A stretch of 64,000 nucleotides of DNA from Bacteroidales bacterium (GTDB lineage: Bacteria > Bacteroidota > Bacteroidia > Bacteroidales > UBA10428): contig JAFGBD010000046.1 in assembly GCA_016933335.1 (NCBI GenBank), positions 1-64,000 on the forward strand, read 5' to 3'. A program made the translations under genes and the position numbers. A model generated the notes under the pieces. That model was not told where the DNA came from. It saw only the letters and a program-made list of their open reading frames with translations, and searched no databases. The number at the start of each line of letters is the position of its first letter. Position 1 is the first letter of the stretch. Below, piece by piece: positions 51,479-60,543 of this stretch.

Positions 51479-53557
51479 ATGAAAATTATTATTAACATTT
51501 TAATCATTTTTACATTGATTACAGGTTGCAGAAATCAAACAGATGAACAGCAAATGGAAAGTATGAAAGGGAGAACTGAGAAATTCATTGGTGTAAACAC
51601 AGTGAATGAAGTGATTGATAGCTTATTGTCCATGAATTCTGACTCAGACAGATTCAGAATTGAAAGAGGGGTTAACCAGGTTGCAGATTTCTGGAGGAAG
51701 GAAGACGGAGATATAAACATGTTCAGGGAATTTTGCCTGGATTATTTTATTCCGGCCGGAGAAAGACTTGATGTCTTCTTCAAAAAAACCGAAAGAAATA
51801 CAGAGGTACTGACAGGTAATTATACCGGCCTTGCTTTACAGCTGAGGGAACCTCTTGAACTTGATATGGGTGAGATCACACCTATCGACCTGATGATAGG
51901 GAGTTATAATCCGTCGAGCCACTTGCTTGATGATTTCTTTAAGAACAGGATTGCTTTTTACCAGTTATTGAATTTTCCGTTTTATTCTCTGGATGAGAAG
52001 CTTAAATCAGGGCCTGAATGGTCGAGAAAGCACTGGGCCTTTGCCAGGATAGGGGATCAGATCGTTGCCCGTGTGCCCTCCGGAGTGATTCAAAGCTACT
52101 CAGATATTCTGACCCTGGCTGATACTTATATTGCTGAATATAATATATATATGCATAAACTCACTGATGATTCCGGTCAAAGACATTTTCCTGAGGGTTT
52201 AAAGCTCATTTCTCACTGGGGATTGCGTGATGAGATAAAATCACATTATTCAGAAAAGGAGGGTGTTACAAAACAAAGAATGGTATTTGAGGTTATGAAA
52301 AGAATCGTAACCCAGGAAATTCCTGTTCAGGTCATCAATCATGACAAATTCACCTGGAATCCTTATACTAACAGAATATTCATTGCTAATAAGGAGGAGG
52401 AGGTAAAGCAGGAAAAAAACATTCGTTATAAGTACCTGCTTGATATATTTCAGGCTGTCAGGAAACAGGATGCCTATTATCCGTATTATCCAACGGCGCT
52501 TGAAAGAGCCTTCAACAAAGACATGCAGATTCCCCGCGATGAAGTTGAGCAGCTTTTTGTGGAATTGTTATTATCTTCTCAGGCCAGCGAAGTTGCAAAA
52601 TTAATCAGCACTCGCATGGGAAGGCCGTTGGAACCATTTGATATCTGGTATAGCGGATTTAAGCCTGAAGGGTCACAAATCGATGAATCATTGCTTGATA
52701 AGAGAGTAGCCAAAACATATCCCACAAAGGACGCTTTTGAATCATCTTTGCCTTTAATCCTGATGAAACTGGGATTTTCCAGAGAAGAGTCAGAAACCAT
52801 TTGTTCCAGAATAACAGTTGATCCCTCAAGGGGGGCAGGTCATGCTGCCGGAGCAGAGATGAAAACCGAAAAATCGCATCTCAGGACACGTATTGGAAAA
52901 AACGGGATGGATTATAAGGCTTATAATATTGCCATTCATGAATTCGGACATACGGTTGAACAAACGCTTACCCTTTATGATATGGATTATTATTCGCTGA
53001 AGGGAATCCCGAATACAGCTTTCACTGAAGCCCTGGCCTTTGCGTTTCAGAAACGTGATCTGGAACTCCTTGGTATTAAGAGTACCGATCCTCTGGAAAA
53101 ACATTTAATGGCCCTGGATATTTTCTGGTCCTGTTTTGAAATTATGGGGGTATCGCTTGTTGACATCTATGTATGGGAATGGCTCTACGAAAATCCTTTT
53201 GCAACTGCTGATGATCTGAAAGAAGCAGTATTGAAAATTTCAAAAGAAGTCTGGAATAGTTATTATGCGGAGATTTTTGGTGTAAAGGATCAGGCGATTC
53301 TTGCAATATATTCACATATGATAGCTTATCCGCTTTATTTATCTGCCTACCCGGTAGGTCATCTTATTGATTATCAAATTGAGGAATATATTTCTGATAA
53401 GGAATTTGCCGGTGAGGTCAGGCGGATTTTTGCTTCAGGTAACGTTACTCCTGATTTATGGATGAAGAATGCAGTAGGTTCGGGAATATCAAATAAGCCG
53501 TTGCTTAGCGCGGTGGATGAAGCACTTTCGGCTCTGACCGCTTCTCATGATTTATAG
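51479..53557 (+). CDS. Lipoprotein zinc metallopeptidase (gluzincin type)
   Basis: 692 residues. A lipoprotein signal ends in lipobox LITGC (Cys 17). The C-terminal part has IAIHEFGHTVEQ with the HExxH motif at 487-491 and the third ligand Glu517 in NTAFTEALAFAF, i.e. HExxH-25 aa-E, the gluzincin arrangement of M3- or M49-like peptidases. The N-terminal ~450 residues look helical. I cannot assign a MEROPS family from sequence alone; DPP III normally has HELLGH, so it is not that. Attached to the inner or outer membrane by the lipid anchor. Function unknown. Confidence 0.68.
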   Translation: MKIIINILIIFTLITGCRNQTDEQQMESMKGRTEKFIGVNTVNEVIDSLLSMNSDSDRFRIERGVNQVADFWRKEDGDINMFREFCLDYFIPAGERLDVFFKKTERNTEVLTGNYTGLALQLREPLELDMGEITPIDLMIGSYNPSSHLLDDFFKNRIAFYQLLNFPFYSLDEKLKSGPEWSRKHWAFARIGDQIVARVPSGVIQSYSDILTLADTYIAEYNIYMHKLTDDSGQRHFPEGLKLISHWGLRDEIKSHYSEKEGVTKQRMVFEVMKRIVTQEIPVQVINHDKFTWNPYTNRIFIANKEEEVKQEKNIRYKYLLDIFQAVRKQDAYYPYYPTALERAFNKDMQIPRDEVEQLFVELLLSSQASEVAKLISTRMGRPLEPFDIWYSGFKPEGSQIDESLLDKRVAKTYPTKDAFESSLPLILMKLGFSREESETICSRITVDPSRGAGHAAGAEMKTEKSHLRTRIGKNGMDYKAYNIAIHEFGHTVEQTLTLYDMDYYSLKGIPNTAFTEALAFAFQKRDLELLGIKSTDPLEKHLMALDIFWSCFEIMGVSLVDIYVWEWLYENPFATADDLKEAVLKISKEVWNSYYAEIFGVKDQAILAIYSHMIAYPLYLSAYPVGHLIDYQIEEYISDKEFAGEVRRIFASGNVTPDLWMKNAVGSGISNKPLLSAVDEALSALTASHDL

Positions 53558-53589
53558 TCCGGATAACATGTACGGATATAATGTTCGTC

Positions 53590-55080
53590 TTAATCCAACA
53601 AATCATCAAATGAGGCAGTAAGCGGTTTATTGCTGATGAAATCAAAAAGGGTAAGCCTCCTGATATTGAAATAATAACTCCAGAATTCACGAAGAGCAGC
53701 TATGTAACCTCTGCGGGCAACGTCTTTTTCTTCAAGTGCAACATTTAAATCAAGCACATCAATTTTGCCGATTAAAAACCTTCGCTTGGCAACTTCATAG
53801 CGATACGATGCGACGGTGTCGGCTTTTGCTGCGATGAGGAGCTGATCATCCTGCATATTGAACTGCATGGCACTCAGCAACACCTGCTGTTCAAAATCAA
53901 CTTTTTCCTGCTGAACAGAAGTCATAACAACCTGCTGGTTTGACTGAGCCATTTTGAGTCTTCCCCGGTTCAGTCCCCAGTCGACAATCGGCAATTCAAT
54001 TCCAATCTGCACCTGCTGCTGATCCTGAGGATCCAGATAAACTCCGTTGATATCCGGAGCTTCGTTTGTAAGACCAAAGGAAGCATAAAGTGTGGCGTTC
54101 AATCCTTTCTCAGACCGTGCAACAGCAACATCTCTTTCAGCTTCAATCAGTTGACGCTCAAGCCCAATGATATCCGGATTATTTTTCCTGGCCTCATCAA
54201 GTGCTCTTATAACATCGATATCAAGCATTGGTACATTTGCAGGTATGATCAATTCCAGGTCGACATTTTCATTAAAACCAAGAAATGATCGCAGCTGGAA
54301 TTTATTAACTTCAAGGTCAATTGAAGCACTGTTAAGATTAGCGCCCGCATTGAGGTGGCTTAATTCCAGCTGCAGAAGTTCATTTTCTGCAATGGTTCCC
54401 ATATTGAACCTGCCAACCGCGATTTTATATAATGTATCGGTATTGCTGTAATTGATCCTTGAAATTTCAAGATTCATCTGGGCAAGAGCCAGGTCAAAGA
54501 AATAATTAACAGCTCTGATCGATACGGCTTCCATGGCATCAATGTATTGTTTCTTTGCCTCTTCATATCTTTTCGGCTCAATTTTTTTCTCCCAGTTCAA
54601 CTCATTATATCCGTTGATTGGCTGCCTGAAACCAATACTTACCGGACTCGAAATAAATCTTACAAGCGAGTCCCCCTGCAGCCGGTCGTTTCTTGCAAGC
54701 TGAGAACTTAAAAATATACTTCCGCCGGTTATTCCTATATTCTGGCTTAAGTCAAGCCTTCCTGATGAGTTTAAAGACTTGCTTTCGCCTATTCTTTCAA
54801 CCCATTCGCGATTTTCATATGAAAGACTCTGCTTGATGGATCTGTCAAAATTAAAGATGGTGGAACTCAACGAAAGATGAGGCAGGTATTTCGCCTTAAA
54901 GGTCCTGTATTGCCAGTAACTTCCCCTGTACCTGTGTTTGGCAAGGATAGCCTGTAAAGACTGATCCTGCGCAATGCGGATAACTTCATCCAGTGTGAGA
55001 CGTTTGGTTATTTTCTGGGCAGAAACAGGGATGTCTGTTAAGAAACAAACAAAAATGACCGATGCTAATAATTTCTGCAT
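53590..55080 (-). CDS. TolC-family outer-membrane efflux protein
   Basis: 496 residues with a signal peptide ending PVSAQ. It has the duplicated helical-barrel pattern of TolC/OEP proteins: LTLDEVIRIAQDQSLQAILA near the start, and the alpha-barrel segments AVSIRAVNYFFDLALAQMNL and PDIIGLERQLIEAERDVAVA later. ILELPIVDWG-type motifs occur here as VQIGIELPIVDWGLNRGRLK. It is the last gene of a three-gene minus-strand efflux operon with a MacB-type permease (49-base gap) and an adaptor. Confidence 0.9.
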   Translation of the reverse strand: MQKLLASVIFVCFLTDIPVSAQKITKRLTLDEVIRIAQDQSLQAILAKHRYRGSYWQYRTFKAKYLPHLSLSSTIFNFDRSIKQSLSYENREWVERIGESKSLNSSGRLDLSQNIGITGGSIFLSSQLARNDRLQGDSLVRFISSPVSIGFRQPINGYNELNWEKKIEPKRYEEAKKQYIDAMEAVSIRAVNYFFDLALAQMNLEISRINYSNTDTLYKIAVGRFNMGTIAENELLQLELSHLNAGANLNSASIDLEVNKFQLRSFLGFNENVDLELIIPANVPMLDIDVIRALDEARKNNPDIIGLERQLIEAERDVAVARSEKGLNATLYASFGLTNEAPDINGVYLDPQDQQQVQIGIELPIVDWGLNRGRLKMAQSNQQVVMTSVQQEKVDFEQQVLLSAMQFNMQDDQLLIAAKADTVASYRYEVAKRRFLIGKIDVLDLNVALEEKDVARRGYIAALREFWSYYFNIRRLTLFDFISNKPLTASFDDLLD

Positions 55081-55129
55081 ATTTATTCTAATTTGTTGAT
55101 CTTATTCATTCAATAAGGGGTGGTAAAGA

Positions 55130-56494
55130 CTATTCATGTCGTAATGATTCTATAGGATCCTTCTCTGAAGCACGTTTCGCCGGTGCATAGCCAAAAATGA
55201 TGCCGATGGTGGCAGATACTCCAAAGGCAACAAATACAGAAAAAGGAGTGACAATTGTCAGAATTTCGAATATATGATTGATAATTTTTGCCAGGATAAT
55301 CCCTAAGATGACTCCGAGAATACCGCCGATAACACTTATTAATACGGCTTCTGAAAGAAACTGAACCACAATATCGGATTTTTTGGCTCCGATTGCCAGT
55401 CTTGTGCCTATTTCTTTAATACGCTCCATGACCGAGGCGAACATAATATTCATGATACCTATACCGCCAACTACAAGTGCGATTCCGGCTATGGCTCCAA
55501 GAACAACGTTAAAAATATCTTTGGTCCTTTGTTCCTGTTTAAGCTCCATTTCAGGTAACCGGATTTCATAATCTTTAACTTCAAGGTGCTTTCTGAACAT
55601 CAGGCGGCTTAATATTTCGGCAGTTGGGGTCATCATTTCTGAGCTGATAACCTGCACGATGATTTTATCCAGCTGATGGTAATTGGTGGAAACATTTTCA
55701 GACGGGGTGATGCTTCTTCCCCAGGGATCCATAACGTCACCCTGCAGTTTTCCTGACGTATAAAGGGCACGGTTCCGGAACCTCAGCAACATCGTTTTTA
55801 CCGGGATATAAATATTATCATTAAAGACATTGACCCCGGCATTTTCAAAGCCGGTCAGGCTGATATTGCTTTTTTCAATAACACCGATGACCTTTAGCCA
55901 TACTGAACCGAATTTAATATATTTATCGATGGGATCAATTTTACTGAAAAACTTTGCCCGGATGTTTGCACCTATGATGCATACAGGTAAACCGTTTTCT
56001 TCATGATATGAAGTAAATATATCCCCGTTTTCAAGCCCGAGATTATAAATATCAAAATATTTTGAGGAAACGCCGATTATTTTAGCCGATTCTCTAATGC
56101 CATTCTGAACCACAAAAGAGTTCATTGAAATTTCAGGACTGATGTTTTTGACTGTCCATACCTGTTCCTCAATAGCCTGGATATCACTTACAGACAGTCC
56201 GGGACTGTATTTTCTCTTTTCCAGTTCACCATTACTCTGCTCTGTGTTTTCATCATTTTCTGCCTGTACAACGGGTGAGATCACAATGTTATTGACACCC
56301 ACCAGCTTAATCTGCTCAAGTATTTCTTCCTTGGCGCCCCTTCCAATAGCAAGCATGCTGATCACTGCAGCCACACCAAAAATAATACCCAGTGCAGTTA
56401 ATATCGATTTGAGTTTGTTGTCAAGCAACGAATCAACTGCAATGTTAAAATCATGCAGGTACCTTTTGATGAATCTAGATGTCAGGTTTTGCAT
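55130..56494 (-). CDS. MacB-type ABC transporter permease
   Basis: 454 residues with four transmembrane helices and a large periplasmic domain: one near the N-terminus (LTALGIIFGVAAVISMLAIG), three at the C-terminus (IFNVVLGAIAGIALVVGGIG, IVVQFLSEAVLISVIGGILG). MacB-PCD and FtsX domains are clear (GVNNIVISPVVQ, RIKEIGTRLAIGAKKSDIV). It lacks the nucleotide-binding domain that full MacB carries. No ATPase gene is in this operon, so the ATPase must come from elsewhere. Expected role: drug or peptide efflux, or lipoprotein release. Confidence 0.87.
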   Translation of the reverse strand: MQNLTSRFIKRYLHDFNIAVDSLLDNKLKSILTALGIIFGVAAVISMLAIGRGAKEEILEQIKLVGVNNIVISPVVQAENDENTEQSNGELEKRKYSPGLSVSDIQAIEEQVWTVKNISPEISMNSFVVQNGIRESAKIIGVSSKYFDIYNLGLENGDIFTSYHEENGLPVCIIGANIRAKFFSKIDPIDKYIKFGSVWLKVIGVIEKSNISLTGFENAGVNVFNDNIYIPVKTMLLRFRNRALYTSGKLQGDVMDPWGRSITPSENVSTNYHQLDKIIVQVISSEMMTPTAEILSRLMFRKHLEVKDYEIRLPEMELKQEQRTKDIFNVVLGAIAGIALVVGGIGIMNIMFASVMERIKEIGTRLAIGAKKSDIVVQFLSEAVLISVIGGILGVILGIILAKIINHIFEILTIVTPFSVFVAFGVSATIGIIFGYAPAKRASEKDPIESLRHE

Positions 56495-56514
56495 ACCGAT
56501 TAATTCATTACGGC

Positions 56515-57885
56515 CTAATTACTGTTGAGATCCACGGGTCTTCTCTCCTGCGGGAGATCCCTTCTTTCTCTCCTTCTGTCGGGCTTTTTGGGGACTTCTG
56601 TTTTTTTCTCTTTTTCTCTTATTTGCGCTTTTATTTTTGGTATAAGTTCAGTACCGGTTGTTTTATAATCTCGCCCGTCTTCGGGAGTTGAAAGAAGAAC
56701 TTTTTCACCTTTCTGCAATCCTTCTTTCACAATAACCTCATTTTCGTTTGCTTCACCCAGAAGAACCAGCTGTTTGGTCTTGTTTTTCTTATAAACGAAT
56801 GTTAAGCTGTCTTCCGTATGAACAGTTTCAAGCGGTATAAATACCACATCATTAAAACTATTGGTATAAATCAGGTTACTTGTTGTCATTGAAGGTCTCA
56901 GCACCGGATCTGTTTCATTGACATTAATGATTACTTCAAACAACTTCGCGTCGGCATTGGGTAATTGTTCTCCCACATTGGCAACGGAAAAAACCCTGCC
57001 TGTGAATTTTTTATCAGGGAAAGCATCAACGCCGACTTCTACCGGTTGTCCGGGTTTAACCTTGCTGATATCAATTTCATTGACATATGTGATGGAATTA
57101 AATGAAGATAAATCAGGCAGTGTTGCTACAACAGGATCCCGGAATATACGGATCATGCTTCCTGTTGTGACTTTTGATCCGTCCCTTTCCTTGCGGTAAA
57201 TCACCATACCAGCTGCCGGGGCTTTGATAACGAGCCCTCTGAGTCCTTGCAGAATATTCTCTTTCTGACGGAGCTTTTTATTCAGGTCATTGTATTTCTG
57301 CTTTATGTTCACTTCTGCCTGTTGAACTTTCAGTTTATAGTTCCCCAGTGCCTGCTGATATTCCCGTTGCACCTTATCCAAATCAATTTGTGCTTTCCGG
57401 ATGACAGAGGGAGACTCATATTTTGATTGTTCCAGCGTTATTTCAGCTTCCTGTACAGAAAATTTCAGGTTAATGATATTATCACGTTGTGCTCTCAGTT
57501 CGAGTGAGGAGTCTATCTTTGCTTTTTCAATGTCTCCTAGACTGTTATCGATCTCGGTTTCTATTTCCTTTAGTTCATTTTCAACATTTGAGCCATCGAG
57601 CCTGGCAACAAAATCTCCCGAATCTACTACAGTGCCTTCAGGTACTATTTCAGCAATTGATATTTCCCACATCCTTATTTCTCTCAGAATCTGGTACGGA
57701 GCTTCAATTTTCACAGAATTTTTAGCCTGTAATTCGCCGGTTACCGAAACAATGATATCAAATTTCCCATGCTTCACCTGGGTATCAATCTCTGTTGCCT
57801 CGGAGGTTTTCGAATTACTCAGAACGATGATCACAACAATGGTAATTATGATAACTGCCAGGAAAACGATATATCTCTTTTTCAT
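56515..57885 (-). CDS. Membrane-fusion (HlyD/MacA-type) efflux adaptor
   Basis: 456 residues. One N-terminal anchor helix (IVFLAVIIITIVVIIVLSN), then the biotinyl-lipoyl-like half-motifs: GKFDIIVSVTGELQAKNSVK and GLVIKAPAAGMVIYRKERDG. A coiled coil is between (~95-210, Glu/Lys/Gln-rich) and a beta-barrel follows (LPDLSSFNSITYVNEIDISK). C-terminus is basic and Pro/Arg-rich (KKPDRRRERRDLPQERRP). First gene of the adaptor-permease-TolC operon. Confidence 0.9.
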   Translation of the reverse strand: MKKRYIVFLAVIIITIVVIIVLSNSKTSEATEIDTQVKHGKFDIIVSVTGELQAKNSVKIEAPYQILREIRMWEISIAEIVPEGTVVDSGDFVARLDGSNVENELKEIETEIDNSLGDIEKAKIDSSLELRAQRDNIINLKFSVQEAEITLEQSKYESPSVIRKAQIDLDKVQREYQQALGNYKLKVQQAEVNIKQKYNDLNKKLRQKENILQGLRGLVIKAPAAGMVIYRKERDGSKVTTGSMIRIFRDPVVATLPDLSSFNSITYVNEIDISKVKPGQPVEVGVDAFPDKKFTGRVFSVANVGEQLPNADAKLFEVIINVNETDPVLRPSMTTSNLIYTNSFNDVVFIPLETVHTEDSLTFVYKKNKTKQLVLLGEANENEVIVKEGLQKGEKVLLSTPEDGRDYKTTGTELIPKIKAQIREKEKKTEVPKKPDRRRERRDLPQERRPVDLNSN

Positions 57886-57949
57886 GTAGTTTTTGTATTT
57901 TACTTTTTTAAAAACGAAAAATCCGGTTCATTAGAATGATCAACCATAT

Positions 57950-59335
57950 TTACTTCATTTCATTGATTTTCTGAATGATTTTTTGAGCCAGTTCATCAGC
58001 TTTTTGTTTATCCTCAGCCTCGGAATAGATCCTGATTATGGGCTCGGTATTTGATTTTCTCAAATGAATCCATCCGTCAGGCATATCAATTTTAACGCCA
58101 TCTTCGGTATTAACGGGGAAATCTCTGAAAGCATCCTTTACTGACAGCAGGATATTGTCAATATTGGTATCCGGTGCGAGTTCAATCTTGTTTTTTGAAA
58201 TAACATATCGCGGGTATTTTGACCTGAGCTGGCTGCATTTCAGCCGGCTTTTTGCCAGATATGTCAGAAAGAGGGCTATCCCGACCAGGGCATCTCTTCC
58301 GTAATGCAATAAAGGATAAATGACTCCTCCGTTCCCTTCACCTCCGATAACAGCATTTATTTCCTTCATTTTGCTGACCACATTAACTTCACCAACTGCA
58401 GCAGCATAGTATCTGCAGTTGTAACTTTCTGTGAGTTCCTTCAGCGCCCTGGTTGAAGAGAGATTTGAAACAGTATTGCCCGGGGTATTCTGAAGGATAT
58501 AATCAGCAACTGATACCAGCGTATATTCTTCACCAAACATGCTGCCGTCTTCATTTATTATAGCAAGGCGATCAACATCAGGATCAACCACCAGTCCAAA
58601 ATCTGCGTCTTGTTCAACGATCGTATTTGAGATTGCTTCCAGATGTTCCGGCAATGGCTCAGGATTATGCGGGAATTCACCGTTAGGTGTGCAGAACAGT
58701 TCAATGACCTCGTTCACTCCAAGTTTCTTTAACAAAGCCGGTATGATAAGTCCTCCGACGGAATTGACACAATCAACCGCAATTCTGAATTGTGCTTCGG
58801 AAATGGCATCCATATCCACCAGGGGCAGATCAAGAATTTTTTTAATATGAATTTCATTCAGATCATGGCGTTCAGTTATATTTCCAAGATCGTGAACCTC
58901 TGAATATCTGATACCGTTGCTTTCTGCCATTGCCAGGATCTCTTTACCATCTGTATCAGTAAGGAACTCTCCTTTTTCATTGAGTAATTTCAATGCATTC
59001 CATTGTTCCGGGTTATGACTTGCTGTAAGTATGATTCCTCCGTCAGAATATGTTTCTGTTATGGCTATTTCAACCGTAGGGGTTGTGGCATAACCCAGGT
59101 TGATGATATCAATACCAAGGCCCATCAACGTTCCGGTAACCAGCCTTTCGGTCATGTCACCGCTTGTCCGTGCATCTTTTCCGACTGTAATAACTATTCT
59201 TTTCCCTGTATTGTTGTTTTTAGCCCATTGTCCGAAAGCGGAAACAAACTTAACGATATCAGGAGGTGTAAGACCTGTTCCGGCCAGGCCGCCAATTGTT
59301 CCCCTGATACCTGAAATAGATTTGATCAATGTCAT
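57950..59335 (-). CDS. glmM: Phosphoglucosamine mutase-type enzyme
   Basis: 461 residues, phosphohexomutase fold. The start LIKSISGIRGTIGGLAGTGL is the family N-terminus; the phosphoserine loop is GGIILTASHNPEQWNALKLL (TASHNP); the metal loop is DFGLVVDPDVDRLAIINEDG; the sugar-binding loop VIGGEGNGGVIYPLLHYGRD. GEGNGG is typical of GlmM or phosphomannomutase-like enzymes. Makes glucosamine-1-phosphate for UDP-GlcNAc. Alternative: phosphoglucomutase/phosphomannomutase, as the groups overlap. Divergent from the rluB-like gene over 331 bases. Confidence 0.88.
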   Translation of the reverse strand: MTLIKSISGIRGTIGGLAGTGLTPPDIVKFVSAFGQWAKNNNTGKRIVITVGKDARTSGDMTERLVTGTLMGLGIDIINLGYATTPTVEIAITETYSDGGIILTASHNPEQWNALKLLNEKGEFLTDTDGKEILAMAESNGIRYSEVHDLGNITERHDLNEIHIKKILDLPLVDMDAISEAQFRIAVDCVNSVGGLIIPALLKKLGVNEVIELFCTPNGEFPHNPEPLPEHLEAISNTIVEQDADFGLVVDPDVDRLAIINEDGSMFGEEYTLVSVADYILQNTPGNTVSNLSSTRALKELTESYNCRYYAAAVGEVNVVSKMKEINAVIGGEGNGGVIYPLLHYGRDALVGIALFLTYLAKSRLKCSQLRSKYPRYVISKNKIELAPDTNIDNILLSVKDAFRDFPVNTEDGVKIDMPDGWIHLRKSNTEPIIRIYSEAEDKQKADELAQKIIQKINEMK

Positions 59336-59666
59336 AATGATTGCTGTTTTTTTGAAAATGGATGAGTATCTTTAATATTTTGATCTGCAATATAAATTTA
59401 CTTCAATTATAAACCGTTTCAAAACAGGATCTGTTTTGATACACCTGGATTATACCGATTCAGCATGTCTTTAGTAAGCTGTTCATCAACCACACGGTCC
59501 GGTTCGTTTAGTTTTATTTTGAAAAATGTGTAACTTTGTTGTAAACAAACAATTATCTTAATTAACATAGTCTGTCAGTGATCTGTTCAGGAAACAAAAA
59601 TAGTGAATAAAAAAAATCTCACCTTGTAATAATTGTTTTCAGATATATAAATTTAATGTTTTAAGC
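59336..59666. other. 331-base divergent intergenic region between glmM and the rluB-type gene
   Basis: AT-rich, no ORF or RNA gene that I can support. It holds one candidate -7 box (59531-59538, plus strand) and otherwise no repeats or hairpins of note. Confidence 0.6.
59531..59538 (+). promoter_or_regulatory. Candidate -7 box for the rluB-type gene
   Basis: TAACTTTG fits TAnnTTTG; GTTTAG at 59506-59511 lies 19 bases upstream as a weak -33 element. The leader to the ATG at 59667 would be ~120 bases. Confidence 0.35.
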
Positions 59667-60539
59667 ATGTCTATTCTAAAAGGTTCAGGTAGCAAGTATA
59701 TTGGCAGCTCCAGGAAGAGAGGTTCAAAAAACATATCAGACAGCATCTTGAAAACTTCCAAAAGGAAGACCGTTAAAAAAATAAAACAGGACAAAACAAA
59801 ACATCATCCTTTCCCTGAAAAAGAGAAAATAAGACTTAACCGGTATATTGCAAGCACGGGTTTGTGTTCAAGAAGGCAGGCTGACACATATATAAAATCG
59901 GGATTAATAACAGTAAACGATAAAACTGTAACTGAGCTTGGAACAAAAATTTACCCGAAAGATATTGTTAAATACAATGGTTCAAAGATAAAGGAAGAAA
60001 AAAAGATATACATCCTTTTGAATAAACCAAAAGATTACGTTACCACCGTAAAGGATCCGCACGCTGCCAAAACGGTTCTTGATCTGGTTAAAAATGCATG
60101 TAAGGAACGTGTTTATCCTGTAGGCCGGCTGGATCGTACAACAACAGGAGTACTCCTTATTACCAATGATGGCAGCCTGACCAAAAGACTTACACATCCC
60201 AAATTCAATAAGCTCAAGGTTTATCAGGTTACCCTTGACAGAGCATTAAAGGCTGCTGATCTTGAGAAGATAAGCAAAGGGATCACTCTTGAAGATGGAT
60301 TTATCAAGGCAGATGCCATCAGTTATGTGAATCCGGCAGATAAAAAGTCGGTTGGTATAGAGATTCATTCAGGAAGAAACCGTATTGCAAGGCGTATTTT
60401 CGAACATCTGGATTACAGGGTTCTTAAGCTTGACCGTGTTTATTTTGCAGGTCTGACAAAAAAAGGATTATCGAGAGGTCAGTGGCGGTTCCTGACAGAA
60501 AGGGAAATCTCTATGCTAAAGATGAGTGCCTACAAATAA
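59667..60539 (+). CDS. RluB-type pseudouridine synthase
   Basis: 290 residues. A Lys/Ser-rich N-terminal extension (~50 residues) leads into the S4 domain (IRLNRYIASTGLCSRRQADT, then YIKSGLITVNDKTV). Catalytic motif is VYPVGRLDRTTTGVLLITND with Asp in GRLDR, followed by LTHPKFNKLKVYQVTLDRAL and IHSGRNRIARRIFEHLDYRV. It acts on 23S or 16S rRNA; RluB/RsuA assignment cannot be separated by sight. Convergent with the SpoIIE gene, 4 bases apart. Confidence 0.88.
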   Translation: MSILKGSGSKYIGSSRKRGSKNISDSILKTSKRKTVKKIKQDKTKHHPFPEKEKIRLNRYIASTGLCSRRQADTYIKSGLITVNDKTVTELGTKIYPKDIVKYNGSKIKEEKKIYILLNKPKDYVTTVKDPHAAKTVLDLVKNACKERVYPVGRLDRTTTGVLLITNDGSLTKRLTHPKFNKLKVYQVTLDRALKAADLEKISKGITLEDGFIKADAISYVNPADKKSVGIEIHSGRNRIARRIFEHLDYRVLKLDRVYFAGLTKKGLSRGQWRFLTEREISMLKMSAYK

Positions 60540-60543
60540 GGAT

